Shown: positions 7,816 to 15,784 of the stretch, one piece after another | Numbering within the stretch: position 1 is the first letter of the stretch | How the letters are laid out: each line of letters begins with the position of its first letter | Origin: Mycolicibacterium peregrinum | GTDB taxonomy: Bacteria > Actinomycetota > Actinomycetes > Mycobacteriales > Mycobacteriaceae | Assembly: GCF_002102345.1 (NCBI RefSeq) | Contig: NZ_LQPP01000026.1 | Location: 124,001-188,000 of the forward strand | Reading direction: 5' to 3' | DNA length: 64,000 nucleotides | Notes under the pieces: model-generated | Told to the model about the DNA's origin: nothing | The model's input: the letters and a program-made list of their open reading frames with translations, nothing else | Database searches by the model: none | Translations under genes and position numbers: made by a program

Positions 7816-9434
7816 CGGTGCGCCTTCTGCAGGACAAGGATGTTCTTGGCGAGGTTCTCCACATCGGGTGACCCCAGTCCGGTCACCAGGTCGTAGCCGG
7901 GTGAGGCGGTGGCCACCGCGTTGCCGCCGAGATCGACGTCACGGAAGGCCGGCAGCGGGGCGCCCGAGGCGATTCTGTACAACAGCGGGTTGAGGTCGCC
8001 GAGCGCCCGGCCGCCGTTGGCGATCAGGTACTGGTTCATCACTGCGGCCATCCCGGCCCACAGGGGTGCGGACTGCGATGTGCCGCCGCCGACGAGAACC
8101 TGGTTGTTCAGAACGATTTTCACGCCGGTGAAGGGGTCGGCCACTGCGGCCACGTCCGGGGTGAGCCGCCGCCCGGCGCTGTTGTCACCGGGAGCGGATA
8201 CGTTGCGTTGCCACTCGGGGCGGTCGAAGATCGCCGAGACGCCACCGCCGGTGCCTTGCGACAGCGGGACGTCGAACCAGGCCTGCTCGGCCAGCCAGCC
8301 GCCGTGGGCGTCGGTGGACAGTGTCGTGCCTCCGACATCGGTCATCTCCGGTAGGGAGGCCACCGAGTCCAGACCGATGTCGTCCTCGCTGGGGGCGGAT
8401 GACCAGTCTTGTCCGCCTTTGCATTCCAGGCCGGCCAGGTCTCCGCTGGCATCGAATGCCGTGGTGCCGTGGGTGTGCGCGGTGGCCAGGGCGGAGCGGA
8501 CCGGGGCGAGATCGGCGGCGGTGATCAGCTTGTCGCAACCCCAGCCGATCGAGAAGCTCCAGATAGCACCGGGAAATTGCTGGTCGGCAGATTCCAGCAT
8601 CTTCCCGATTTTCTCGTAGGCGCCGTCACCCTGGACTGTCGGCCGGGCGTTGACGACGACCTTCTGCGCATCCGGGGCGATGGCGTGGGCGAGCTGCAGA
8701 TCCATGGTGGTCTCGCCGTGTGGGGCACTCGGTTGCCCGCCGACCACGATCGGCGTGAACTCGGGCAGGTCGAAGGTGGTGGCGAAAGTGTCCAGGTCAG
8801 CCTGATCGAAGCCGTCGAACGCGAAGAACACGATGGTGGTGCCCTTGCCGGTGAATCCCTGCTTCGCCAGGTTGCCCAGGTTGTAGGTGTTGAGCACCCC
8901 CTGCGGCGTCAACCCCTGATCCGGAACATCGGTCGGCAGGTTCCGCAGGTCCGGCAGCGACATCCGGTAGGGCGTGTAGCCCAGGATGCGGCCGACTTCG
9001 GTGACCTCTCCGGACAGCCGTTCGGGTATGGACGGCTGTTGTGGTGAGGCATAGAACTCCTGCCCGCGCCGGCCCCGATAGTCATGGATGTCCACGCCGA
9101 AAGCGGTTGCCAGGTCGGCGGATCGGCCTTCGGCGATGGCCCAGGAATCACCGGGCCGCCACCGGATCGACAGTGAGTGCTCCTCGGCCCACCCGAGCAG
9201 CGCAGCCGGTCGGTCGGCGCTGTGCAGCGTCATGGTGAGCTGCGCCGAACCACTCCCGGCTGGGCCGAGATCAGTTGAGGCGGAAAGTAGTTGGGCGTAC
9301 GGACCCGTGATGTGGGTGGGTCCGTACGCCGATCCGCCCGGTGGGGGTGTAGTCCGCAGGTCAGAGACCAGCAGGGTGCTGAACACGATCAGCGCCAGTA
9401 CTACCCGCCCGGGGGCGATGTTCATCCCGGCCAT
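7812..9434 (-). CDS. S53 (sedolisin/kumamolisin) serine-carboxyl peptidase
   Basis: 540 residues. Hydrophobic signal or anchor at ~10-25, then a pro-domain (~40-150; includes HSADRPAALLGWAEEH) and the S53 catalytic domain. Visible catalytic residues: E241 and D245 in ETTMD, oxyanion Asp D332 in ASGD, and nucleophile S453 in GGTSQSAP. The C-terminal calcium site is DVDLGGN ... SPGYDLVTGLGSPDV. S53 peptidases are exported, autoprocessing endopeptidases, usually active at acid pH. 31 bases downstream of a lipoprotein gene and overlapping the zinc-ribbon membrane gene by four bases. Substrate unknown. Confidence 0.92.
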   Translation of the reverse strand: MAGMNIAPGRVVLALIVFSTLLVSDLRTTPPPGGSAYGPTHITGPYAQLLSASTDLGPAGSGSAQLTMTLHSADRPAALLGWAEEHSLSIRWRPGDSWAIAEGRSADLATAFGVDIHDYRGRRGQEFYASPQQPSIPERLSGEVTEVGRILGYTPYRMSLPDLRNLPTDVPDQGLTPQGVLNTYNLGNLAKQGFTGKGTTIVFFAFDGFDQADLDTFATTFDLPEFTPIVVGGQPSAPHGETTMDLQLAHAIAPDAQKVVVNARPTVQGDGAYEKIGKMLESADQQFPGAIWSFSIGWGCDKLITAADLAPVRSALATAHTHGTTAFDASGDLAGLECKGGQDWSSAPSEDDIGLDSVASLPEMTDVGGTTLSTDAHGGWLAEQAWFDVPLSQGTGGGVSAIFDRPEWQRNVSAPGDNSAGRRLTPDVAAVADPFTGVKIVLNNQVLVGGGTSQSAPLWAGMAAVMNQYLIANGGRALGDLNPLLYRIASGAPLPAFRDVDLGGNAVATASPGYDLVTGLGSPDVENLAKNILVLQKAHR

Positions 9435-9465
9435 CGGCGAACGACCGACTCTCTGCGCTCCGCGT

Positions 9466-9753
9466 TTAGTTGTCGCCGGGGATGGCAGTCGGTGCCGGCG
9501 GCGCCTTCACGCCTGGCGTGAACAGGTTGCCGCCGGTGGGGTTGATCGACTTCTCGGTCGGCTCGACCGTTGGCGGCGGGGCAGGAGTGGCCGGAGCGGT
9601 GGTGGTCGTGGTGGTTGTCGTCGTGGTCGGCGTGGTGGTCTCGGGACCCTTCTGCTCTTCGGTACCGCATGCCGCGGTGAACGAGATCATCCCGATGACT
9701 GCCGCACCGCCTGCGATGACGGTGAGCCGACGAGTCAACTGCCCAGACTTCAT
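9466..9753 (-). CDS. Small Thr/Pro-rich lipoprotein (tandem copy 1)
   Basis: 95 residues starting MKSGQLTRRL at the ATG 9751-9753, chosen because AGGA lies seven bases upstream; the frame extends further upstream without a start signal. Hydrophobic signal with lipobox FTAAC, then GTEEQKGPETTTP, a run of ten threonines, a Pro-rich stretch and EPTEKSINPTGGNLFTPG. Nearly identical to the gene at 10007-10303; the two differ by a handful of substitutions and one Thr codon. Probably in one operon with the S53 peptidase 31 bases downstream. Confidence 0.78.
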   Translation of the reverse strand: MKSGQLTRRLTVIAGGAAVIGMISFTAACGTEEQKGPETTTPTTTTTTTTTTAPATPAPPPTVEPTEKSINPTGGNLFTPGVKAPPAPTAIPGDN

Positions 9754-9888
9754 GATGGTGTCCTCACTGTCCCCCGTGCTGTTACAGAACTTGGTCTTCG
9801 GCCAATCCTGGTGGATTCCCACTACCTGCAACGCAAAGTGGTGGCCAGTCCCATCCCGAAGCGGGTGCTGGTGAACCGAACTCTAACT
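9475..9888. repeat. Tandem duplication unit 1 (~414 bp)
   Basis: This segment holds lipoprotein copy 1 and ~135 bases of its 5' leader. It is nearly identical to 10027-10438 over its full length, including non-coding sequence such as CCATCCCGAAGCGGGTGCTG. Conservation of the leader shows that a whole promoter-plus-gene unit was duplicated recently. Confidence 0.85.
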
Positions 9889-10006
9889 TAAGGTCCGCGT
9901 GGTCGCAGAGCCATTTGCTGCAGGCACTGCCGATCGGGGTGTGACGGGACGGTGTTGCTTGCCGGGCATGTGGCGCCGTGGCCCGGCAAGCCACCAAAAC
10001 CGCGTT

Positions 10007-10303
10007 CTACCCGGTGTTCGACCTGTTGCCGGGGATGGCGGTCGGTGCCGCCGGTGCCTTCACGCCGGGGGTGAACAGGTTGCCGCCGGTGGGGTTGATC
10101 GACTTCTCGGTCGGCTCGCCCGTTGGCGGCGGGGCGGGAGTGGCCGGAGCGGTGGTGGTCGTGGTGGTTGTCGTCGTCGGCGTGGTGGTCTCGGGACCCT
10201 TCTGCTCTTCGGTACCGCATGCCGCGGTGAACGAGATCATCCCGATGACTGCCGCACCGCCTGCGATGACGGTGAGCCGACGAGTCAACTGCCCAGACTT
10301 CAT
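10007..10303 (-). CDS. Small Thr/Pro-rich lipoprotein (tandem copy 2)
   Basis: 98 residues, start ATG 10301-10303 with the same AGGA leader as the copy at 9466. Identical signal and lipobox (FTAAC), nine threonines in place of ten, and a slightly longer C-terminus (PGNRSNTG). First gene of the minus-strand lipoprotein - S53 peptidase - zinc-ribbon operon. Product of the tandem duplication described under the repeat entries. No catalytic domain is visible; a surface spacer or ligand-binding partner is possible. Confidence 0.76.
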   Translation of the reverse strand: MKSGQLTRRLTVIAGGAAVIGMISFTAACGTEEQKGPETTTPTTTTTTTTTAPATPAPPPTGEPTEKSINPTGGNLFTPGVKAPAAPTAIPGNRSNTG

Positions 10304-10438
10304 GATGCTGTCCTCACTGTCCCCCGTGCTGTTACAGATACTTGCCTTCGGCGAATCGCTGCGGATTCCCGCTACCTGCAACGCAAATGGCGGCCCAGTC
10401 CCATCCCGAAGCGGGTGCTGGTGGGGCGAACTCTAACT
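10027..10438. repeat. Tandem duplication unit 2 (~412 bp)
   Basis: Second copy of the unit at 9475-9888. The ~140 bases between the copies (9889-10026) are not part of the repeat and hold nothing I can assign apart from the 3' end of copy 2. Differences include loss of one Thr codon and scattered substitutions in the leader. Confidence 0.85.
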
Positions 10439-10509
10439 CAGAGTCGGCACGGCCGCAGAACGGTCCCGGCCGGCCCCGTCTTCCCGGGGCGGTCGCCGTT
10501 GGGCGCGGC

Positions 10510-10561
10510 TTGACGCTGTCGGGGGGTAGGTGTTTACTCGAGCCATCGAACATACATTCGA
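10510..10561 (+). promoter_or_regulatory. imuA' promoter with LexA (SOS) box
   Basis: A mycobacterial LexA box TCGAACATACATTCGA at 10546-10561 fits the consensus TCGAAC-N4-GTTCGA with one mismatch in the right arm. Upstream are TTGACG (10510-10515) and, 17 bases on, TTTACT (10533-10538), a plausible sigma-A pair, putting the box at about the transcription start. The imuA'-imuB operon is therefore expected to be DNA-damage inducible, as known for M. tuberculosis. Confidence 0.85.
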
Positions 10562-10597
10562 AAATCGTTGGATGCAGATGGTGCGGGAGGTGTTGTT

Positions 10598-11305
10598 GTG
10601 ACTGTTGCGGCTGAGCGTGATTTGCGCCTGCTTACCCGCTCTGAACAGGTGGAACACCTCCGTCGCAAGATTGCCTCGGTGTCGGGGAAGGTCGGTCCGG
10701 TGCATCGCGGCGCGCCCCGGTCCGAAGCGATGGTGCCGGCTCACGAATCTTTGCTGGAGTCGCCTGAAGCCCTGGTTGAGGCGTTGCCTGAGGGCTTACC
10801 GACGATGCTGCCACGCGGGTCGGTCGCGGTGGCCGCGGGTGCCCGCTCGCTGACGCTGGGCATGGTGGCGGCGGTGACGTCCGGGGGTGGGCATGCGGTG
10901 ATCATCGGCCAGCCCGATGTCGGCCTGCTGGCCGCGGTGGAGATGGGCGCCGACCTGAGCCGGCTCGCGGTGATCCCCGATCCGGGTGCCGACCCGGTCG
11001 AGGTGGCCTCGGTGCTGATGGACGGGATGGATCTGGTGGTGCTCGGATTGGGCGGGCGTTCGGTGCCTCCTAGTCGGGCCAGGGTGATGGTGGCGCGGGC
11101 CCGGCAGAAAGGCTGCACGCTGCTGGTCACCGACGGTGACTGGCAGGGCGCATCGGCTCGGCTGGAGGCCCGGGTGTGTGGTTATGAGGTGTCCGGTGCC
11201 GGCCAGGACACTCCGACACCTGGGCGCGGCCGGATCAGCCGGGTTCGGCTGGCCATGCGAGCCAGGGGCCGGGGCATCGGATCGGCTTGTGCGGCAGGCG
11301 GATAG
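10598..11305 (+). CDS. imuA': ImuA' mutasome accessory protein
   Basis: 235 residues from the GTG at 10598, chosen because GGGAGG lies seven bases upstream; an in-frame TTG at 10568 has no such signal. RecA-like fold without an obvious intact P-loop; recognisable segments are [18 protein letters not shown] and [38 protein letters not shown]. ImuA' works with ImuB and DnaE2 in SOS mutagenesis and damage tolerance in mycobacteria (Rv3395c orthologue). Three bases separate it from imuB. Downstream of a LexA box. Confidence 0.93.
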   Translation: MTVAAERDLRLLTRSEQVEHLRRKIASVSGKVGPVHRGAPRSEAMVPAHESLLESPEALVEALPEGLPTMLPRGSVAVAAGARSLTLGMVAAVTSGGGHAVIIGQPDVGLLAAVEMGADLSRLAVIPDPGADPVEVASVLMDGMDLVVLGLGGRSVPPSRARVMVARARQKGCTLLVTDGDWQGASARLEARVCGYEVSGAGQDTPTPGRGRISRVRLAMRARGRGIGSACAAGG

Positions 11306-11308
11306 CTC

Positions 11309-12895
11309 GTGCCTGCTGATTCCAGGGTGCTTGCCCTCTGGTGTATGGACTGGCCGGCGGTGGCCGCGGCGACGGCGGCGGGTCTGGCCTCGACGGTGCC
11401 GGTCGCGGTCACCCTGGCCAACCGGGTGATCGCCTGCTCGGCGTCGGCACGTGCGGCCGGGGTCCGGCGCAGGCTGCGCCGGCGCGAGGCGCAGGCCCGG
11501 TGCCCACAACTGCACGTCGTCACTGCGGACCCGGCCAGGGACGCCCGCCATTTCGAGAACGTGACGCTCGCCGTCGATGATCTGGTGCCGCGCGCCGAGG
11601 TGCTGCGTCCGGGACTGCTGGTGCTGTCGGTGCGTGGCGCGGCGCGGTACTTCGGGTCCGAACCGGTTGCGGCCGAACGGTTGATCGATGCCGTCGCCGC
11701 GGCGGGGGCGGAATGCCAGGTCGGTATCGCCGATCAACTTTCCACCGCGGTCTTCGCCGCCCGGGCTGGGTGCATCGTCGAACCGGGGAACGACGCACGG
11801 TTTCTGTCCGGCCTGTCGATCCGGCAACTGTCCACTGAACCGGCCCTGGCCGCCCCGGGGCGCGAAGAATTGGCAGATCTGTTGTGGCGGATGGGCATCC
11901 GGACCCTCGGACAGTTCGCCGAGTTGTCCCGCACCGACGTCGCCTCCCGATTCGGGGCCGACGCGGTGACGGCGCACCGGTTCGCCTGCGGAGAGCCCGA
12001 CCGCGGTCCCTCCGGGCGAGATCCGGCCACCGAACTCGATGCGGTGATGAACTGTGACCCGCCGATCGAAAGGGTGGATGCCGCAGCCTTCGCGGGACGG
12101 TCACTTGCCAGTGATCTGCATCGTCATCTGGAGGCGGCCGGGGTGGGTTGTACCCGCTTGGCCATACACGCCATCACTGCCAACGGTGAAGAGCTGGAAC
12201 GGGTCTGGCGGTGTGCCGAACCCCTGACCGAGGATGCCACCGCCGACCGGGTGCGTTGGCAGTTGGACGGCTGGCTGAACCGTCGAACCTCCGAGCGGCC
12301 CACTGGCCCGGTCACGGTGCTGCGCCTGCGCCCGGTCGAGGTGGTGTCGGCAGCGGCGCTGCAATTGCCGCTGTGGGGCGGGCTGGGGGAGGAGGATCGG
12401 CTGCGGGCCCGGCGGGCGCTGCTGCGGGTTCAGGGGCTGCTCGGCCCGGAGGCGGTGCAGGTTCCGGTGCTCAGCGGTGGGCGCGGGCCTGCCGAGCGCA
12501 TCACCCTCACGCCGTTGGGGGACGAGCCGGTACCGCGAGCCGATCCGCGCCAGCCCTGGCCCGGCCAGTTGCCCGAGCCCTCGCCGACCGTGCTGCTGGA
12601 CGATCCGGTGGAATTACTTGATGGACAAGGAAATCCGGTGCGGGTCACCAGCCGCGGATTGTTCTCGGCAGATCCTGCGCAGCTGGCCGGCGCCGGCCGC
12701 CGTGACGGCAGGCTGCGCTGGTGGGCCGGACCATGGCCGGTCGACGAGCGGTGGTGGGATCCGGAGAATCGAGGGGCTGGACGGACGGCGCGGGTCCAGG
12801 TGCTGCTGCGCTCTGGAGGCAGGGAAGGGGACGATCTCGCGCTGCTGCTGTGTTATCGGCAGCGTCGGTGGTATCTGGAGGGTGCCTATGAATGA
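11309..12895 (+). CDS. imuB: ImuB, catalytically inactive Y-family polymerase homologue
   Basis: 528 residues, GTG start. Y-family polymerase fold (MDWPAVAAA near the N-terminus) lacking the usual catalytic acidic triad, as in known ImuB proteins. The beta-clamp-binding motif QLPLWG is at ~residue 352, followed by a C-terminal region that in M. tuberculosis ImuB (Rv3394c) recruits ImuA' and DnaE2. It acts as the hub that brings DnaE2 to the sliding clamp. Ends seven bases before the stop of the converging iunH gene. Confidence 0.95.
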   Translation: MPADSRVLALWCMDWPAVAAATAAGLASTVPVAVTLANRVIACSASARAAGVRRRLRRREAQARCPQLHVVTADPARDARHFENVTLAVDDLVPRAEVLRPGLLVLSVRGAARYFGSEPVAAERLIDAVAAAGAECQVGIADQLSTAVFAARAGCIVEPGNDARFLSGLSIRQLSTEPALAAPGREELADLLWRMGIRTLGQFAELSRTDVASRFGADAVTAHRFACGEPDRGPSGRDPATELDAVMNCDPPIERVDAAAFAGRSLASDLHRHLEAAGVGCTRLAIHAITANGEELERVWRCAEPLTEDATADRVRWQLDGWLNRRTSERPTGPVTVLRLRPVEVVSAAALQLPLWGGLGEEDRLRARRALLRVQGLLGPEAVQVPVLSGGRGPAERITLTPLGDEPVPRADPRQPWPGQLPEPSPTVLLDDPVELLDGQGNPVRVTSRGLFSADPAQLAGAGRRDGRLRWWAGPWPVDERWWDPENRGAGRTARVQVLLRSGGREGDDLALLLCYRQRRWYLEGAYE

Positions 12896-12902
12896 GGACT
12901 GA

Positions 12903-13937
12903 TCAGCTCAGGCGTTGTGCGAAAGCCCCGACCCGGCTGATGAACCGGTCGAAGAATGCTGTCGGGTCGACCTCGGTACCGATCAGCGCATTCGGTGGAC
13001 GGCCCCAGTGTCCGCGCCAGTCGGCCACTGTCATGCCGCGGGTCAGCGTGCCGCTCAGCTCCACATCGACGGTGGTTTCCCGGTAGCTCACCAGTTCTGG
13101 ATCCAGGGCGACCGCGGCGGCCAGCGGATCGTGCAGGTGCGCCAGGTACCCGTCGCCGGTGTCGAAGTGGAATTCGAAGTAGAACCGCATGGCGTCCTCG
13201 AGGGCCCGGATCAACGGGTTGTCGGCGCTCGACCGGGTGCCCCGCTCGTCGAGCACGCTCATCGGCGTCGACGGTGAACCGGCTGCGGAAGCCAGCCGGT
13301 TCAGCAGCGCGGGCGTCATCGCGATGTTCTCGGTGAGGTTGAGGCCCAGCACGATTGGCACATGGGTGGCTTCGTCGAGACCCCAGGCGGCATTCCAACC
13401 GCCGAACACCTCGGCTGCGGATTCGGGGTCCACGCTGATGTTCCATTCCGACACGGGTGTGGTGTTGCCCCGGTAGTCGAATGCCCCGCCCATGACCACC
13501 AGCCGGCGCAGCAGCTTGGGCAGGGTGGGCTCGGCGCGCATGGCCAGCGCCAGGTTGGTCAGTGGGCCGGTGGCCAGCCCGATCAGCTCACCGGGGTAGG
13601 CGCGCGCGGCCCGCACCCAGGCCTCGGCGGCGTCGTGCGCGGTGAGCAGTCGGTCGCTGGCCGGGAGCTCCGCATATCCCAGGCCTTGCGGCCCGTGGGT
13701 GTCCTCGGCGGTGCGCAGCGGAGCGCTCAATGGCTGCTCGGCTCCCTTGGAGACCGGTATTCCGGTCACCCCGCACAGCTCCAGCAGGCCGAGGTTGTTG
13801 GTGCAGACCTGTTGTACCGGAACATTTCCCGCGGTCGAGGCGATGCCGACCAGCTCGGCCTCCGGGCTGGCCAGCAGATAAGCCAGCGCCATGGCGTCGT
13901 CGACACCGGTGTCGACGTCGGCGAACACGGGCAGCAT
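12903..13937 (-). CDS. iunH: Inosine-uridine-preferring nucleoside hydrolase
   Basis: Hydrolyses the N-glycosidic bond of ribonucleosides for salvage. 344 residues from ATG 13937; a GTG 30 bases upstream is possible, but the family's calcium-binding motif DVDTGVDDAMAL then begins seven residues into the protein, as usual. Other family marks: VVMGGAFDYRGNTTPVSEWN (active-site Asn/Glu region) and HDPLAAAVALDPEL near the C-terminus with the catalytic-region His. Orthologue of Rv3393, which also converges on imuB. Confidence 0.93.
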   Translation of the reverse strand: MLPVFADVDTGVDDAMALAYLLASPEAELVGIASTAGNVPVQQVCTNNLGLLELCGVTGIPVSKGAEQPLSAPLRTAEDTHGPQGLGYAELPASDRLLTAHDAAEAWVRAARAYPGELIGLATGPLTNLALAMRAEPTLPKLLRRLVVMGGAFDYRGNTTPVSEWNISVDPESAAEVFGGWNAAWGLDEATHVPIVLGLNLTENIAMTPALLNRLASAAGSPSTPMSVLDERGTRSSADNPLIRALEDAMRFYFEFHFDTGDGYLAHLHDPLAAAVALDPELVSYRETTVDVELSGTLTRGMTVADWRGHWGRPPNALIGTEVDPTAFFDRFISRVGAFAQRLS

Positions 13938-14003
13938 CGATTCGCCGCTCGGTGTCGGTGGCGTCACGGCGTCAACGATATGCCAACGCCATGGCGTATC
14001 GGC

Positions 14004-14321
14004 TCACGACTCGACGAACCGCAGCCCGACGAGGCCAACCACGATCATCGCGATGAACGTCATTCGCAAAGGCGTCAACGCATCGCTGAACAACACCACT
14101 CCCGCGATGGTGACACCGACCGCGCCGATGCCTGCCCAGACCGCGTACGCGGTGCCGACGGGCAGGTGTCTGACCACCATGGCGAGGATCACGAAGCTGG
14201 CCACCGCGGCCACCACGCAGACCACACTCCAGCACAACCGGGTGAACCCGTCCGACTGCTTGATCGCCAGTGCCCACACGATCTCCAGCAGGCCGGCGAA
14301 GACCAGCAATACCCACGACAT
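14004..14321 (-). CDS. SMR-family exporter, Gdx/SugE-like
   Basis: 105 residues with four membrane spans. Start ATG 14321, preceded by GTGGAG at six to seven bases; a GTG at 14333 is also in frame. The first helix carries the SMR glutamate (LLEIVWALAIKQSDGFTR); the K-x-S-x-GFTR pattern is typical of the SugE/Gdx branch (guanidinium and small quaternary ammonium export, dual-topology dimers). Four bases after the SDR gene stop, so cotranscribed with it, and divergent from a TetR regulator that probably controls both. A second member, with a riboswitch, is at 60743. Confidence 0.88.
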   Translation of the reverse strand: MSWVLLVFAGLLEIVWALAIKQSDGFTRLCWSVVCVVAAVASFVILAMVVRHLPVGTAYAVWAGIGAVGVTIAGVVLFSDALTPLRMTFIAMIVVGLVGLRFVES

Positions 14322-14337
14322 ACTTGTCTCCACGGCG

Positions 14338-15084
14338 TCAGGCGTTGTAGCCGCCGTCGACGGTCAGGGTTGCGCCGTTCACGTACTGCGCGTCCGGACC
14401 GGCGAGGTAGGCGACGGCGGCGGCGATCTCGTCAGCCTGCGCGAAGCGCCCCAGCGGAATGTTCGGCAGATCGGCGAGGGCCTCGGGACTGCCGGCCGGA
14501 TTCATCTCGGTGTCGGTATTGCCCGGCTGCACCACGTTCGCGGTGATTCCACGGGGTCCGAGATCGCGGGCCAGCCCACGGGCGAGCGCGCCGACGGCGG
14601 CTTTGGTCGTCGAATACAGCGTCACCCCGGGAAAGGGAGTGCGATCGGCGAGATTGCTACCGATCGTGATGATCCGGCCGCCTTCGCCCATGGCCGCCGC
14701 GGCGGCCTGACTGAACAGGAAGGGCGCGCGGATGTGCAGATTGATCGCCTGGTCGATGTCGGCGGCGGTCACCGTCTCCAGCGGACCGTTGGGGAAGACT
14801 CCGGCGTTGTTCACCAGGATGTCCAGCCGGCCGAACGCCTCGAGGACGCGGTCGACCGCGTGCGGTGCCGCGTCGGGTGCAGCGCTGTCGATCTGTAGGG
14901 CAAGGGCTTTCGTGCCGAGGCCGGTGATCGCGTCGACCACCTCGGCCGCTCGCTCGGGGGAGGAGTGATAGGTGAAGGCCACGTCGGCGCCTTCGGCCGC
15001 CAGGCGGCGCGCGATTGCCGCACCGATTCCGCGGCTGCCGCCGGTGACGAGCGCGGCCTTGGATGTCAACGCCTTCAACGCCAT
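14338..15084 (-). CDS. Short-chain dehydrogenase/reductase
   Basis: 248 residues. Start ATG 15084 with TTGGAG six bases upstream; an earlier in-frame TTG is part of that signal. Rossmann motif TGGSRGIG, NNAG motif, catalytic Ser in TIGSNL and Tyr-x-x-x-Lys in YSTTKAA, and C-terminal GATLTVDGGYNA. Classical SDR using NAD(P)H; substrate not evident. Forms an operon with the SMR exporter, divergent from the TetR regulator across an inverted repeat, suggesting a detoxification module. Confidence 0.9.
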   Translation of the reverse strand: MALKALTSKAALVTGGSRGIGAAIARRLAAEGADVAFTYHSSPERAAEVVDAITGLGTKALALQIDSAAPDAAPHAVDRVLEAFGRLDILVNNAGVFPNGPLETVTAADIDQAINLHIRAPFLFSQAAAAAMGEGGRIITIGSNLADRTPFPGVTLYSTTKAAVGALARGLARDLGPRGITANVVQPGNTDTEMNPAGSPEALADLPNIPLGRFAQADEIAAAVAYLAGPDAQYVNGATLTVDGGYNA

Positions 15085-15101
15085 ACCTGGCTCCAATCAA
15101 T

Positions 15102-15121
15102 TTTGTAATAGACACTACAAA
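15102..15121. promoter_or_regulatory. Probable TetR operator
   Basis: Perfect inverted repeat TTTGTA-N8-TACAAA in the 51-base gap between the divergent SDR and TetR genes. It sits where it would cover both promoters. Probable binding site of the TetR protein encoded at 15136. Confidence 0.7.
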
Positions 15122-15135
15122 TATAGACTGTTGGC

Positions 15136-15783
15136 ATGCCCCGTCAACCCGCTGCCCGCCGCGGCCGGCCACGCGCGTTCGACCGAGACACCGCGCTGCA
15201 GGCCGCGATGGACGTGTTCTGGGAGCGCGGCTACGAAGGCACCCGGGTGAGTGACCTGACCGCCGCGATGGGGCTCAACGCGCCGAGCCTGTATGCGACC
15301 TTCGGTTCCAAGGAGGACCTTTTCCGCGAGGTGGTCGCGTATTACGGTGCCCCGGAACGCTCGCCGCTCATGATGGCGCTGCAGCGTCCGGTTCCGATTC
15401 GGGACGCGGTCGAGGCCATGCTCCGCGACAGCGTGCACCAGTACGCCGACCCTGACAGTCCACCCGGCTGTCTGATCGTGCTCGCGGGGATAGCGTATTC
15501 GACCGAGACCGAGGCATTGCGCGACCTGCTCAAGCGCTACCGGGACGAAGATCGCGCGCAGTTACAGGCCCGGATCCGGGCGGCTGTGGCCGACGGCGAG
15601 CTACCCGCTGATGTGGATCCGCAGCAGCTCGCGTCGTTTCTGATCACCGTGCTCCACGGGCTGTCCATCCAGGCGAGGGACGGCACGCCCCGGGCCGGCA
15701 TGGATGCGGCCGTGGACCTGGCAATGCTGGCCTGGGACAGCGCCGTCGGGAATTCCGGCGCGAAAAGGTCTGGTACGCCGTGA
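15136..15783 (+). CDS. TetR-family transcriptional regulator
   Basis: 215 residues. N-terminal HTH at ~20-65 (FDRDTALQAAMDVFWERGYEGTRVSDLTAAMGL..., then SLYATFGSKEDLF). The C-terminal ligand domain contains PPGCLIVLAG, typical of the AcrR/TetR_C subgroup that controls SDR or efflux genes. Divergent from the SDR-SMR operon and most likely its repressor. Its stop is separated by a single base from the stop of the converging acrA1 gene. Confidence 0.92.
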   Translation: MPRQPAARRGRPRAFDRDTALQAAMDVFWERGYEGTRVSDLTAAMGLNAPSLYATFGSKEDLFREVVAYYGAPERSPLMMALQRPVPIRDAVEAMLRDSVHQYADPDSPPGCLIVLAGIAYSTETEALRDLLKRYRDEDRAQLQARIRAAVADGELPADVDPQQLASFLITVLHGLSIQARDGTPRAGMDAAVDLAMLAWDSAVGNSGAKRSGTP

Positions 15784-15784
15784 C

